A DNA stretch of 64,000 bases from Cryptomeria japonica (taxonomy: Eukaryota > Streptophyta > Pinopsida > Cupressales > Cupressaceae): positions 340,288,793 to 340,352,792 of the forward strand of contig NC_081408.1 in NCBI RefSeq assembly GCF_030272615.1, given 5' to 3'. Made by a program: the position numbers and the translations under genes. The notes below the pieces were generated by a model, which saw nothing but the letters and a program-made list of their open reading frames with translations, was not told where the DNA came from and did not search any database. Below are positions 1 through 12,110 of this stretch, in pieces. Each line of letters opens with the position of its first letter. The stretch's first letter is position 1.

Positions 1-1616
1 CATGCCCTAACCTCTTATTCCACTGACACTCTAGCCCCTGAAGCTAATTCTACTTCCCAACTGACACCCTGCCTAGTTGCCACTAGCCCGCAATGCTCCA
101 CAACCAATGGAGATATAAAGGAGTCAGTAGCTCCTAAATCAAACAAAATAGATACATTGTTACCTTTGATTATACCTGTAGATTCGATAACCGTGGCCTG
201 ATACTCAGCTTGGCAGTTGTCAACCGCTGTGAATACTCTATGGGACCTGCCCATATCACCAACTGTCGGCTCTGAAGTGGCCATCCGCTGACTCCCTGCT
301 ATCTGTCCTTGAGGGCAATCCCTCGCCATATGCCCCATGGCTCCACATGTAAAGCAAGCACCCCGTGCCTGGAACTAGGCACCCTGAGGCCTAGAGAATG
401 ACTGACCTCCTGTCCTACTGGATCCACTGTACCCACCCCTGGAGGACTGTTGAGTCCTCGTCGGCTGTGTGTACTGCCCCTGCGCTCTCTGATCATGTTT
501 CTGTCCCTGAGTCTGCCACTGCTTGGGCTTGGAGCCCTGTTGATTCTGTGGAGGCTTCTGCCTCTGGTTCTATGGTGTTTGTTATGGAGGAGGGGGTTTG
601 GAGAACCCCTGAGAATTTCGGTTGTTCCCTTTCCAATGTGGTTTCTGGAATCCAAAAGTCTGAGGTGTGGGATTTCGGTTCTGAAACCGATCCCTATTGT
701 CCTGTGGTCTAACCTGAATTTCTTCGACAATCAGTGCCTTCTCTACAGCAACCTGAAGGCTCTCTGGAGCGGACATCCTAACAGGCCCGGCTATACTAGC
801 ATTTAATCCCCTGATGAAGCGGTTTACAAGAAGTTTCTCATCCTTTAGATAATCTACATATGGCAACAACTCAAAGAATTTACTCTCATACTGGGTTACT
901 GACGAGCCTTTTTGTTGGAGATCATGAAATTCGTCTATATGACACTACCTGAAGTGCTCTGATAGGTACCTCTCATGGAACCTCTCTGTGAATATCTCCC
1001 AAGTGAGTGTATCAGGAACTAATCCGCATTTGTACTCTTCCTATCTCCACCAAGTGGAGGCTGTCCCTCTCAGAAGATGAACTACAACACGTGCTTTCAA
1101 GTTGCTCTCATAAGAATGCAACGCAAAGCACCTCTCAAGACTTAGAAGCCATGCCTCGGCCTCTACTCCATCTGTAGAACCTTTGAAGGATGGTGGTTGG
1201 AGGCGCATGACCTCCTTGATGAGATCCCCTGGATCTCGACGACCTCTCTCAAAATAAACTGGTTCCACTGCTGGAGGTGGTCCTAGCATATGCACTGACT
1301 CTGGCTCATTACCACCCTGACTCTCTATAGGAATCAGAGCTACGCTCTTGCTTCGTTCCCTATCAACAGATCTATGACTCCTAGAGTCATGACTCCTAAC
1401 CTGAGGGTTCTCTGCTGGGATCCTTTCCTGAACAATGCCAATAAGATTCTGAATGGCTGCTAGGAGGTCTTGGTTGGGTTCATTTGGCTATTCGGGAGGT
1501 GGTCTTGGGTTCTCCTCTGGAACTGATGCCTCCCTCTCTACCTCATCGCGTGCTATGCGTACACGTCTAGGACCCCATCCGCACTTGCGAGCTTGTCGCG
1601 TCATCGGAGGCATCAT
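1..1616 (-). pseudogene. Ty3/gypsy gag-protease, broken, continues past left edge
   Basis: This is the gag and protease part of a Ty3/gypsy LTR retrotransposon, read leftward. One frame can be followed from the paired ATGs at 1616/1613 to the edge. It holds a gypsy gag core (a PPSFKGSTDGVEAEAWL-type segment followed by TWWR, about 1041-1230), a zinc knuckle CFTCGAMGHMARDCP (312-356) and a retropepsin-like active site DLGATDSFIS (111-140). Family members normally have D-S/T-G-A at that site, so the Leu is a likely inactivating change. At least seven in-frame stops interrupt the frame (for example near 1489, at 1041-1043, 945-947, 582-584 and 15-17), and I see no frameshift. RT, RNase H and integrase would lie beyond base 1. 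Gag would package element RNA and the protease would cut the polyprotein. The family assignment is secure; the copy is dead. Confidence 0.9.
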
Positions 1617-1750
1617 AAGAGGAAATAAGACAAAACATTTAATTTATTTCTTTTAGAATTAAATTCAATGAAATTCAAAATTCCATTTAACAAAATAATT
1701 TTAAATATTCCAAGGCGAAACGTAAGTGAGTAAGGCTCCTAGTGTGGAAA

Positions 1751-1766
1751 CCTTGCTCTGATACCA
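1751..1766 (-). other. Primer-binding site (initiator tRNA-Met type)
   Basis: On the minus strand the sequence reads TGGTATCAGAGCAAGG. Its first 12 bases are complementary to the 3' end of plant initiator tRNA-Met. It lies between the LTR terminus (TGTCATGTCC on the plus strand from 1770) and the gag start at 1616, as expected for minus-strand DNA priming. Confidence 0.88.
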
Positions 1767-2109
1767 AAATGTCATGTCCAAAATTTAGGGCAAAAATGGA
1801 ACAAATTTTTTTTAAAAACATACTAATTAATTGACAAGTTCACTCACACGACAAGCGTTATAGAAAATCTCCATAATTAAATTCGAGCTAGTTCTGAGAT
1901 GAACCAAGCATCGATAGATTGTTAAATATTATTTGCAGAAAACTAATTGGTTTAATTTTATCTCCAAGAGATACCTAGACATAAGGTTTATTAAAACAAT
2001 CACACTAAAGGAATAGGAGAGGAAAGATTAATTTAATCTCCAATATGACTATATAGCCTAACCAACCATTCTTAAATTTCTCTTTATTACTTGCTCCAAT
2101 TTATAACTA

Positions 2110-2114
2110 GAATT

Positions 2115-2154
<40 letters not shown>

Positions 2155-2192
2155 TTATAATTAAATACTTAATCCAAATTATGACCAGAATT

Positions 2193-2227
<35 letters not shown>

Positions 2228-2270
2228 CCATATATATATATAGATACATATATATATATATTACATATAT
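2110..2270. repeat. (TA)n low-complexity tracts
   Basis: Several interrupted runs of alternating T and A, with CATA interruptions, lie inside the probable gypsy LTR. Confidence 0.9.
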
Positions 2271-2529
2271 TTTAAATATTTTAAATCTATTTCAAAAACA
2301 CAATAACTTTCTAAATATTAATCCATATTTCTCCAACCCTAATTAGGGTTCTATTTTCTCATATATATATTATCAAATCTAATTATCATTTTATTTTTAA
2401 AATCCAATTGCCCTAGCCCCACCCGGGCTAGGGTTTAACCCATATTTTTTTTTACAGAGAAATTTGTTTGCTAGGCCGAAACCCTTGGCGGCCTTTTTTT
2501 TTTTATTGCAGGTTACGAATGTTGAAGGC

Positions 2530-2755
2530 GGGGAGAGCCGTGGCGCCACTGCATGGGCGCACAGTGGGGCCCGCGGCACCACTGTGTGCCCACACAGTGG
2601 GCGCCGCTAGCGGCTCCCCACTATGTGGCCACACAGTGGCGGTCGCGGCCGTCCACTGTGTGTCCACATAGTGGGAGCCGAAGCGGCTCCACTGTGTGTG
2701 CACACAGTGGGTGCCGCGTGGCCCTCACTATGCGTACACACAGTGGGGTCCGCGT
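2530..2755. repeat. GC-rich array of six near-palindromic hairpin units
   Basis: Six copies of a palindrome close to CCACTGTGTGNNCACACAGTGG occur about every 30-45 bp, separated by GC-rich spacers such as GCGCCGCTAGCGGCTC. Each unit can fold into a hairpin with stems of about 9-10 bp. The array stands out sharply from the AT-rich sequence on both sides. Apparent ORFs here only reflect the repeat. Confidence 0.85.
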
Positions 2756-2811
2756 GGACCCAAAACCAATTCCCTTTTTTTTTTAATTTATTTATTTTTT
2801 TAAATATATTA

Positions 2812-2843
2812 TATATAAATATATATATATATTTATAAATATA

Positions 2844-2875
<32 letters not shown>

Positions 2876-3012
2876 AATTTATAATCATAGTTAAAAGGTG
2901 AAAATATTCAAATGTATATTTATATATATTTTTTTTAAAAGAAAGAAAAGATTTACATGCAACAATTTTTAAAACTAATATAACAAGGGAAAAGCATTAA
3001 GTTAATTCAGAA

Positions 3013-3059
<47 letters not shown>

Positions 3060-3073
3060 TATACATATATATG

Positions 3074-3153
<80 letters not shown>

Positions 3154-3155
3154 AA
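2812..3155. repeat. (TA)n and (TATATG)n microsatellite blocks
   Basis: Alternating TA blocks lie at about 2812-2880 and 3013-3152; the second has regularly spaced TATATG/TGTATA interruptions. They are separated by non-coding AT-rich DNA. Confidence 0.9.
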
Positions 3156-5636
3156 GCTTTTTAATCAACACTAACTAAAAATACCATTTAGAAAAAACAT
3201 TTTAAGAGTTACAATATACTTCTCTAGAATAAGAAGATTCATTGATTTTTTTTTCCTCTAATAAAATATTTACATAAAACATCTTTTTCCTTTAAAATAC
3301 TTAAGATCTTTCACCATAAATAAACTTCTATTTTGCCACAAGTAAAATATAGATAAAATTTAAATAAAATCTATCCCTTTTTTTTTTCATAATACAAGAA
3401 GCTTTTGCATGCAACTCAAAATAACTTTTCTTTTACTAAAAACCAGAAGTAGAAATAAAACAAGCTTTTTTTTTTTTTTCTTTAACAATCCTAAGATATT
3501 CTACCAATTTACAGGATGTTTCTTTGAATAGCCACAACAATAAAACTTCAAGTCTATTTTCAATAATTACAACTTGCTTCTCTTTTCTATGAATGAGGCA
3601 TACTTCTATAACAAATTTAAACAAATATCTACAACTGAATTTAAGTATCTTCAATAATAATCTTCTGTGTCTTTTTCATTGTTCCTATTCTCTTTCTCTT
3701 GACTTTCCTGCATAATAGATAAACACAAATATGACCACGGAGTGCTCACCTCCTAGCCTAGGCTAATTGGTAGCCACCTCCGAGCTCGGAGAACCAATTC
3801 CTAGACGGTTAACAAATAGACAAACACATAGAAAGCAAATGCATACAGATTTTCCAGACACATTCCCAACTTGGCTTTCACAACACCACACTTTGGTGAT
3901 GAACATTTTCAAAGGGTGGTAGTGGACCAATACCATGAGGAGAACTGCAAGTATGAAATAAACAAGAAGCCACCTCATGGCACAATAATAATATCAAGAA
4001 TCTCAACCCCTTATTCCTTATGCCCCCCAAAGGCATTCTAGCCTTATATCCCTCCTTATGACCCCCATTGCACAAACAGGTCATGCAGCAAGGGTCACAC
4101 AAAGATCCCTTGTGATCGCTCTCAAAGAGAGTCTCTCACTCGAGGGTTGTCACTGCTACCACCCTCAAGATCCTCTTCTCTCCCAAGAGTAAGAGGTCTT
4201 GAGAAAACTCCCAAAACACAACAATTCATAAAGCAAAAATACCAAAAGATTTTCTAACACAAACTTTCAAGAACACAGATTTCTTATACCAACAAACTTC
4301 CAGACATAAACAAGAAGAAGACATTAAAAATAATAATTGAAACAAACCTTAATCTACCCAAAGGTTATTATGATATTTGATGAAGAGCTGCCCAATCCAC
4401 GAATCTCTTTCCTTCTACCCTTAATCAATTTTTCTATTCCATAACATTATTTTTCTTTTCAAATTTTCTTCTGTCTCCAAAAATGGAGAGTGGGTGATTA
4501 CCCTCCTATTCTCAAAAATCTTGCTAAAGAAGCTCACTTTCAGAGTTCTCACAGGATTCTAAAAATAACCAAAAAGAAGAAAGAAAGCAAAATGTCAAAA
4601 AGACTCTCATTCCAAAAGGAAAAATCTTGATTAGATTTAACTTCTAATTTTCAATTTTCGCTCAACTCAAAAAAGCCAATTTTTAAAGCGTTAAAAAGAT
4701 CATTATAAAGTAGAAACTTGCCTAAAATTACCCCTAACCCCTAGGTATACCTTATGGGCTTTAGGAAACCCTATTAAACTACCCCTAGGTGTTCATTTAA
4801 CTCATTTTAAACCCCTCTAAAGTTTATTTTCGGGTCAAACATAAGTTGACCACCCCAAATATTATATTCCCAAAGTATTTATGACAACACATTATTTTAT
4901 TTAAGAAAACTATAATTAAACACTTTCCCACCAAGAGACAAAATAAAACCTTTAAATTTAACTCCACACGTGTCAAGTGACACAAATAAAACACTTATGC
5001 AAAAATAAAACATGGAATTGTCTCTTGAGGTTTTTACACAATAAATTTAAATAACACTTAACACTCATGCAGCATATATTGTTACCAATAAAATACAACA
5101 CAAACGGGGTGTTGTCTCTCCAAATAGACAAACCCTGGCTTACGAACATACATAAGTCTAGGTTTGATTCTCCGTAATTTTCCATGGTCACATGGTAAAT
5201 TTCCTGCGCATCTCAATTTGCACATTAGTACTTCCAAATATCCATATATAATATAATTCAATAATATAACAATACACATCATTACTGGCATACAATTTTC
5301 ATCTGCACAGATTGAATACATCTTTTATCAAACAATTTCACATAAGCAATTTCATCCCAATTCACATAAACTAAACATACATCATAGTTCTATATTCAGA
5401 GTAAAGTCCTGCAAATTTAATAACGACATCTATCATTGCAATATCATCCTATCTAACAATCATATAGTGTTCTATCTCATAAAGCATGTAAGTAAATCAT
5501 CAAATCATAGCAATGTTATCCAAATCTTGAAATCATATAAGTTCTAAGTCTCAAAATGCATCAAAATAAAGTATCCATAATAGTCTAAATATAAAATCCA
5601 CTGAATGTCAGACTGAGTCGAGGTGAGGCCTCACAG

Positions 5637-7275
5637 CTTTATTTTATCATCTTACCCATCTAGCATCCTTGACATATTGCATTCTCAGGTTTTTCCAAGC
5701 TCGGTAGACCTCTTACATGATGCTTCTTACTTTTTTTGATCAGATTATCAAAATTTACATGACAAAAAATTTTATGCCATAACTGGGTATCTTCTATTTT
5801 TTCATACAGACAATTGTTCCAAGTTGATTCAAGGTGAAATGTATTACCTCTTGTTTGAGTCTCGGTAGCAGCCAACTTTCCATGTTTGTCATGAACTTTG
5901 ACAATTCCTTTCTGAAATTCTATTCGGTATCCTATATTGTTTAGCTGTGCTACACTCAACAAATTGTATTTCAAACCTTCAACCCAATATACATCATCAC
6001 ATTTAGCATTGTCAAGAAGTGTAATAGAACCTTTATGTTTCACAGGACATGGTGCATCATTACCAAATCTTACATAACCTCCATCATAATCTTCTAATTT
6101 AACAAAATTGTGTTTATCACCTGTCATGTGATGTGAGCATCCACTATCTATGATCCAAGAATCATTATTATTTATGTATGATATTAAGGCTTGTTCTTCA
6201 TAGCTTTCTTCATTTGATCCATCTTTGATAGCCACATATACAACTTCCTCTGTCTTAGTCCCATCAGATTTGTCATCACTGGATTCCTCATCAGCTACTA
6301 GGCATGTCTTTCTATCTCTCCTTCTAAAGTCTCCGTGCCCTCTGTATTGGTTGTCTTTCTGTCTGTCATCTCGATATTCTCTCTTTTCATCATCTTTGTC
6401 AGGACAATTAGAAGCCATGTGTCCAATTTTATCACAGCTAAAACATTTGAAAGCTAACTTCCCTTTATACTTACCTTTGCCTCTCGGTGACCTTCTGGCC
6501 AATAATGGTTCAAACTCTTCTTGCTTTCTGATTTCCTCATATAGTTTGTGTACTTCTTCCATGTTTTTGTGAAATCTCTCACTTGCTCCACTGTGATTTC
6601 CTTCAGCATACTTATACATTCTATCATTGTAATCTTCAGATTCGCTGAGATGAAAAGAACTGAAAGCAGATTCAACTTTGTTTGCCAAAGACCCACTATT
6701 ATCAAAATTACTTAACTCAAAAGCATGTATCTTACTGATAGTAGCATCCAAAAGGATTGGAATGTTTTCTATAGACATTAATTCATTAATTGCAGAGACT
6801 CGAATGGTATAAGCAGGTAGAAGTGTTCTCAACAAATTACTTGTTACATCCTTTTCTTCAATACCTCCTCCTGCTCCTTTGATTTGATTGACAGTTTCCT
6901 TTAACCTTGTATTGTATTGGATTATGTTCTCACCTTCATTCATTCTCATGGATTCAAGTTGTCCTCTTAGAATGTCTTCTTTTTCTCTTTGAACATGTTC
7001 ATCTCCACCATACACAAATGTGAGCTTATTCCACATAGCTTTGGCATCATTATAATCTTCTAGATCATTAAACTTTGAGTCAGTCAAAGTTGATGTTATC
7101 TCAATCATTGCTTGAATATGTTCTTGCTTTGCCTTTATTTCTTCCATTGTCATAGGGTAGGTGCTAGGTGCAATGTAATCATTCTCCAGATAATATGTCT
7201 CATATTCTCCAATTCATGATAAGTGCAACTTCATCCTTTTCTGCCATGTGGAGAAACTTGACTTGTTCAACTTTG
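5637..7275 (-). pseudogene. Ty1/copia gag-protease, truncated before integrase
   Basis: A 497-codon open frame (7153 to 5660) covers a copia gag of the UBN2 type. It starts at MTMEEIKAKQEH and contains NTRLKETVNQIKG, then a zinc knuckle CFSCDKIGHMASNCP, the protease active site WIIDSGCSHHMTG and the GAG-pre-integrase motif around LWHKIFCHVNFDNL. It stops right after the CQGC of the pre-integrase zinc finger. One stop codon follows, then a few plausible codons, then unrelated sequence, so integrase, RT and RNase H are absent. The gag N-terminus is still recognisable upstream (FSTWQKRMKLHLS then GEYETYYLENDYIAPSTL, to about 7275) but is broken by a stop and a frame change. The D-S-G triad and all knuckle Cys/His residues remain, so decay came mainly from truncation. 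Confidence 0.92.
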
Positions 7276-7338
7276 GTGCATCCCTTTTATAAATCTTTGG
7301 ATCTTCCCTCAAGTTCCTTTAAACTTTTCTTTCGGATT

Positions 7339-7354
7339 CCAAGCTCTAATACCA
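7339..7354 (-). other. Primer-binding site of the truncated copia element
   Basis: On the minus strand it reads TGGTATTAGAGCTTGG, one base off the usual TGGTATCAGAGC initiator-tRNA complement. It lies 2 bp from the LTR end at 7357 and upstream of the gag remnant. Confidence 0.8.
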
Positions 7355-7356
7355 AT

Positions 7357-8780
7357 TGTTAGTTAGATGAGAGGGGGGGAGGGGTGAATCAAATAAACTC
7401 ACAATATAATGTTCTAATCAGATTCAACCTTGGTAGAACTTACTTGATATGGAACTATGAATGTAAATCATTCTAACTCATAAATAGATAAACTTAAAAC
7501 ATCAAATCACATTTGACACTAGATTTAACGTGAAAACCCTAATAGGGAAAAAACATTATGGGATTTCGGACCCATAAGAAAATATACTCTTCTAGAGTAT
7601 GCTCGATTAAAAGCCAATCCTATTAAATATTACATAAACATATTGCTAGATGTGACCCGGTCAAGGGATTTCCCTCAGATCTATCAGAATCTCACACTTT
7701 GTTAGAAGTGACCTTGTCAAAGGATTTCAAACGCTCAATTACAATGTTACCTTTGTAGAGGATTTACAAATAAGACTGTTAGGTCCAATCGGTTAAGAGA
7801 TTTCCTATCACTTACAAAAAAAAATAACAGTAATAAAATATATCTGCAACTTCACATCTGAAATGCTATAGTAGATTCTATGTGCTCAAGATAATCTTGT
7901 CATAAGACTTATCTTTGTCCTTGCTGGGCTTCTCCCTCTGTTCTTCAATCAGATCTTCAATCTTCTATATTCAGTTATCACTTATGTAGCATCACTGTGC
8001 TTCTATTTGCTCGCATCCTTTGTTCATCAACTTCTCTTTATTTAAAAGCAATTCCTAACAACTTAATCTCCTCAATCACATTTCCCATGATTAATCTTAG
8101 CCATCAGATCTTCAAACTTGACTAGGTTCATTGAATCCTTTGAACTGAAAAATGTTTTATCTTGCCTTGAAACTTGTATTCCTTCCTTGGTACTTGTGCT
8201 TGGTTATGACCGTTCAATTTGTGTTGTAGATCTAACTCTTGAATTTTCATTGCCGTTGTTTCTTAACAAACTTCTTGCATGACATTCCAATCTTCTATAA
8301 ATCTCTAGCTCATTGACATCCTTCATTTAATAATGTATTCACTCATGCAATGCATTCTGTTACTGCTCGGTTGATACTCAGTTAATACTGAACTTTACTT
8401 GGTAGATATTCTCATCTCGATGACTTTTTCCTTCTTTAACCGACATCGATAACCTTGGAGTTTACCGACTAACTCCTTGCTCAGTAAAATAGAATAGTAT
8501 CAAACCTTTACTCATTCTATTGCATGAGATCTTTTCTCCTTCTAGTTCAGTCTTCAAATACACATATATAAGATATCAAAATAATCAAAATATCATAATC
8601 TCAACACTGTCTAACTCAGTAATAGTTGCCCATTGAATAACTTATTACTCCCCTTCATTTGCACATTCTTTCAGTGTCATTTACCGACATCTTTATACTC
8701 ATCAAAACATACTCTTTAAGATATGTCAACATCATACTGAATTAGAAAATCAATTGCTTGACATCAATGACAAAATAACA
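7357..8780 (-). repeat. 5' LTR of the truncated copia element
   Basis: On the plus strand it starts TGTTAGTTAGATGAGAGGGG next to the PBS and probably ends at AATAACA (8780), giving TGTT...AACA termini in element orientation. It has the G-run followed by GTGAATCA near its 3' end and CATTGATGTCAA near its 5' end, a pattern shared with the LTRs at 9038, 24071, 28245 and 36580. The left edge is firm, the right edge is inferred. No coding sequence was seen. Confidence 0.6.
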
Positions 8781-9019
8781 GTATTAAGACAGTAATCATC
8801 CTTTATCAATTATATCATTCATCTCCAACAACCTTCTCAATATCATTAACCAACAAACTTATTGTAATGCATATAGAGCACCCATATTCTTCATGTAAAT
8901 CTTCATTCTATACTTCCATATCTTAAAGTTATCTGTATTGAACTTAGGACCTTCCCTCTTCATCATTCTAGTAGGATATTTTACCTCAAGCAGTTAAGCT
9001 TATATCACCAAGGACCTGG
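8781..9019 (-). other. Leader-like stretch, probable remnant of a second element
   Basis: About 240 bp lie between two minus-strand LTRs. The right end abuts a PBS-like site, so this may be the start of the internal region of an element whose 5' LTR is at 9038-10393, cut off by the element on its left. No gag motif was seen. Confidence 0.35.
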
Positions 9020-9035
9020 AGTTTCTCTAATACCA
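9020..9035 (-). other. PBS-like site
   Basis: Minus-strand TTGGTATTAGAGAAAC matches the initiator tRNA-Met PBS consensus in its core (TGGTATYAGAG) and lies 2 bp from an LTR terminus, but diverges after that core. Confidence 0.55.
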
Positions 9036-9037
9036 AT

Positions 9038-10393
9038 TGATGAATAATGATGAACAAAAGATACCCCAACTGGTACTGAGAGGGGGGGGGTGAATCAGTA
9101 CAGGCAAAAACTCTCCCAAAACTTTCTCAACAAATTATCTAGTTAACACAATGCCAATTGGTTATCACCATTACTAAACTTAACCATGGCAATACGGGTT
9201 AAACATAGTAAGACACCAGATACCATAAACTAATAAGTCTGAACACTTCACATACAATCAATACTCAACATCAACTTCACCCATAAACATATGCATGTGA
9301 TATACCAATAATATCATAACCTATTAACTCTACATGCATAATCTCTCAACCAAATACTTCATAAACATCACATGAAAAATGCATAACATATAACACATAG
9401 ATTTTTCAACTGAAAATCCAAATGGGAAAAACCATGGTGGGGATGAATACCCACAAGCTTGTTTTTGAATTCTTTTGAAGCTTGTCCTGTTAGGAGCCTA
9501 TTCTGGTTAAAGACTTTACAATAAGGTTTTGCTAGGAACCGATCCTGTTAGAGATCACCTAATTAAGGAATGGCTATATACTCTGTTAAAGGTTACCTCG
9601 CTAGAGGATTTAAACAACTCAATGATCTTGAGTCACTTGGTTACAGGTTTTACAATAAGCCTATTAAAGCTACCTAGTAAAGGGATTTTCCAACTGTTGA
9701 AATGGTTAGAAGACAATAGGTAAAACTCTGATCTAATAACAACACTACAAGCCAAGGCAAATCCTTTTCATATCCTCTACTGTGCAATCACACTCTATAG
9801 TTTCCCTCTTACTGGTCTAGTAAGTATCAATTATCTCATCACTTAGACACACACACACACAACATTTTCCAACAACTTTACAATAACAAACATCATCAAC
9901 CTTATAGACAATAGATAGGTTGGTAGCATAAACCCTAAACCCTAAGCATCTTAGGTTTACAACATAGGTGGTCCAATCCTGACCGTCCAAACACATTGCA
10001 TAGAGCATTACAAATTCAAACAAATCACAAGACAATCTACATTGTTGATTCTTCACTGCACATGGGAATCAGTAACCCATTACACTCTCTTCTCATTCCA
10101 CTAAGAAGAATGATCATTCCTGAGGTAGACTTCAAACACGGTCAATATGCTCATGCAACATCCTTCACGTGCACAAGGCTGACATGACACCTTGATCTCA
10201 TTCACATCTCTTAGCTAACTCATCACAGAGTATCGTTGGTTGCATCGCACAAGCTGGGTCATTAAAATGATAACCCTAGAGCTAAGACTATCAACCAGTA
10301 GTCATACTAAGTGAAACCTTGACACTGGTTCACTACATCTCTTCATGCCTCTTCATACCGGTTCACTTGAACTTATTGACATCAATGACAACA
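9038..10393 (-). repeat. LTR of a copia-like or non-autonomous element
   Basis: The plus strand starts TGATGAATAATG and runs through a G9 tract with GTGAATCAGT, the same 3'-end signature as the other LTRs. Near 10378-10393 it has ACATCAATGACAACA, the expected 5' terminus of such LTRs in reverse. It may be the 3' LTR of the interrupted accessory-ORF element to its right, or the 5' LTR of a lost element to its left; the adjacent PBS favours the second. Boundaries are approximate. It includes a short (CA)n at 9848-9860. Confidence 0.5.
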
Positions 10394-10899
10394 TACGTTA
10401 TCATCATATCAACATACCAGTTCATTATATGCCAATGATATCCAACAACATCTCTAACCTTTTCATGAGGGTGACCTTTCTCAACAAGGATGTCCTTTAC
10501 TATCTTAGCAACTTTTCTTTTCCATACCAATTCATTAAACTTGATGTGTAATTCCATTGATATTTCCGGGCAAGTTCCACACCTTCCTTCTTTTGAGTGT
10601 TCCAGAGAATTAATCACGTGTTATGCATAGGCATCCAAAGTCCCTACATCAACCTCATAGCCGATAAGAATTATCCACACTATCTAGGGTTGAACCACAT
10701 CCATGAGACATTCATATTTGTTTATGATAAAATAAATTGTCCCCTTGTATTTCTTTACAGTTACCTTTGGGATTTTGACTCGTTGTTTCATCTTGTCCTT
10801 AAAAGTTGTGAATAATGCTCACAATACAACATTTTGGTTGTCCCTATTACCAAGTCTGTGTAGACCCTATTTTATATGCTAGGCCATGGGTCTATCAAA

Positions 10900-11559
10900 A
10901 TCTCATTGTACTCTACCAATTTCAGGGATCTGATTCATGAAGTAAAGTGCTAGATAGATAACCAAGGAACCTAAATTTGAAGACATGTTTTTTATCTTTC
11001 TTGATTTTCTTCAAATTTATCTTCAATTCCTCCAATAGAACACCACCCAAATCATAATGAACATCTTCTTTGACCATCTGGTAGGTTGCATGGATGGCAA
11101 TGCTAGATATAGAATTTTGTTAGATAGATTGATATACCTTGTAGCCAATTACCATCGTAGAAAACTTAACATAATCTTTCTTGATTGTGTTGATCTTCAT
11201 TGAGGATCCATAAAACTCTACACTAGTTAGCTTGTTGATGGTAGGATTTGTGACTTTGCGTAGCCCTAGCTTGTCACCAGTTTGATTTAAACAAGTTACC
11301 ACCCTAATGGCCTTCGGAGTAATATATTCTTATAATGTTGGTCAATCCATATAAACTACATGAATTCTGCTTAATACATACTTTAGCCATTCATTTTGAT
11401 TGAATGACAAAAAGTTCACAAATTGAGTGAAACCCTTTCTCTACAACTTCACAAATTCTGGCTTGGGGTTGTCAATTTCATCTATTATGTTGTCGTTATA
11501 TAGGTCCAAGATATCCTCAATGTCAGTTTCCTCAATCTCATAGTGAATATAGGCCTGTA
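10900..11559 (-). pseudogene. Retroelement accessory ORF, second copy, C-terminal part
   Basis: Read leftward, this degraded frame parallels the accessory protein at 26278-27456 segment by segment: VLSRIHVV against VLSRVHGD, MVIGYKVYQS against MILGYKATHA, and LKKIKKDKKHVFKFRF against LNKIKGDKKCTFRFGN. Open stretches such as 11120-11302 and 11441-11629 are separated by stops. Its N-terminal part continues at 17512-17690, on the other side of the inserted copia element: joining across the CATCA duplication gives VLHIDD followed by VQAYIHYEIEETD, matching YKHCHIEELG of the intact copy. The function is unknown. The homology is visible by eye and should be confirmed by alignment. Between 10394 and 10900 the homology fades and only scattered short frames remain. 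Confidence 0.72.
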
Positions 11560-11564
11560 CATCA
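11560..11564 (+). repeat. Target-site duplication CATCA (left)
   Basis: This 5-bp CATCA directly precedes the left copia LTR. An identical CATCA at 17507-17511 follows the right LTR. Confidence 0.95.
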
Positions 11565-11882
11565 TGTAGGATTTGAGAAATACAAATCCACAGAACCCAA
11601 AAGAAACCTGCATGCAAGAAACCTGTCACAGAGAAAGAGAGAGAACGAATACAAGGGTTTTGGCTCTGACAAAGAGAAAAGATGTATTATCAGAGAAAAA
11701 TGAATCAAGAATATGAATAATACAAGAGATCAATCCTTATAAAGGAGATCAACACCAAAAGGAAAACCTAACCCTAAGGTGTGAGCATTTAATAATTAAA
11801 TATTAATTATTAAATGACTAATGTATGCATAAAGAGAAATCTTAAGAGGAGAGCAAAGTTAATTAATTACTTTACTCTAACA
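11565..11882 (-). repeat. Copia 3' LTR (left)
   Basis: It has TGTAGGATTT...CTCTAACA termini on the plus strand, so TG...CA in element orientation. A TATA-like TTTATAAGG (minus strand, near 11740) lies about mid-LTR and could be the promoter. It matches the right LTR almost base for base. Confidence 0.96.
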
Positions 11883-11892
11883 CCCCCCCTTA
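11883..11892 (-). other. Polypurine tract of the copia element
   Basis: Minus-strand AAGGGGGGGT-type purine run directly upstream of the 3' LTR, the expected plus-strand primer. Confidence 0.88.
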
Positions 11893-12110
11893 AGATGAGC
11901 TACAATGCAGCTACAAACAATGCAGAAGAAAGCAAAGGAACTACAATGCAAAAGAGGGTCCCGGCAACAAGGCCTGATGAGGTACCCAAATACAAGAAAA
12001 TCTCTATAAAGTGGAGTAAAGGAGAAAACCCAGTGGGAAAAAACTCCTCTCCAAAAAGAGATAAAGAATCATGCTGAAAAGAAAACATGAATGAAGGAAG
12101 GAAGGCCTCA

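Larger units (their letters stand above)
1770..5636 (-). repeat. Probable long 5' LTR of the gypsy element, right boundary uncertain
   Basis: The LTR begins (plus strand) with TGTCATGTCC immediately after the PBS, so its 3' terminus is well placed. No matching right terminus was found, and the other LTR lies outside the window. The stretch up to the copia remnant at about 5637 has no coding content. It contains (TA)n tracts, a GC-rich hairpin array and a G-box-like CACACGTGTC near 4966. Several kilobases would be plausible for a plant gypsy LTR, but part of this could be other inserted DNA. Confidence 0.45.

Noticed and set aside
299-730. 143-codon minus-strand frame rich in Arg and Pro
   Set aside because: It is in a different frame from the gypsy gag that runs through the same DNA; gag motifs belong to the other frame.
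2397-2888. Several overlapping open frames with repeated HTQW/THSG words
   Set aside because: They are translations of the hairpin repeat on both strands and have no independent support.
9936-9955. AACCCTAAACCCTAAG, like plant telomere repeats
   Set aside because: Only two units inside an LTR; too short for an interstitial telomere array.
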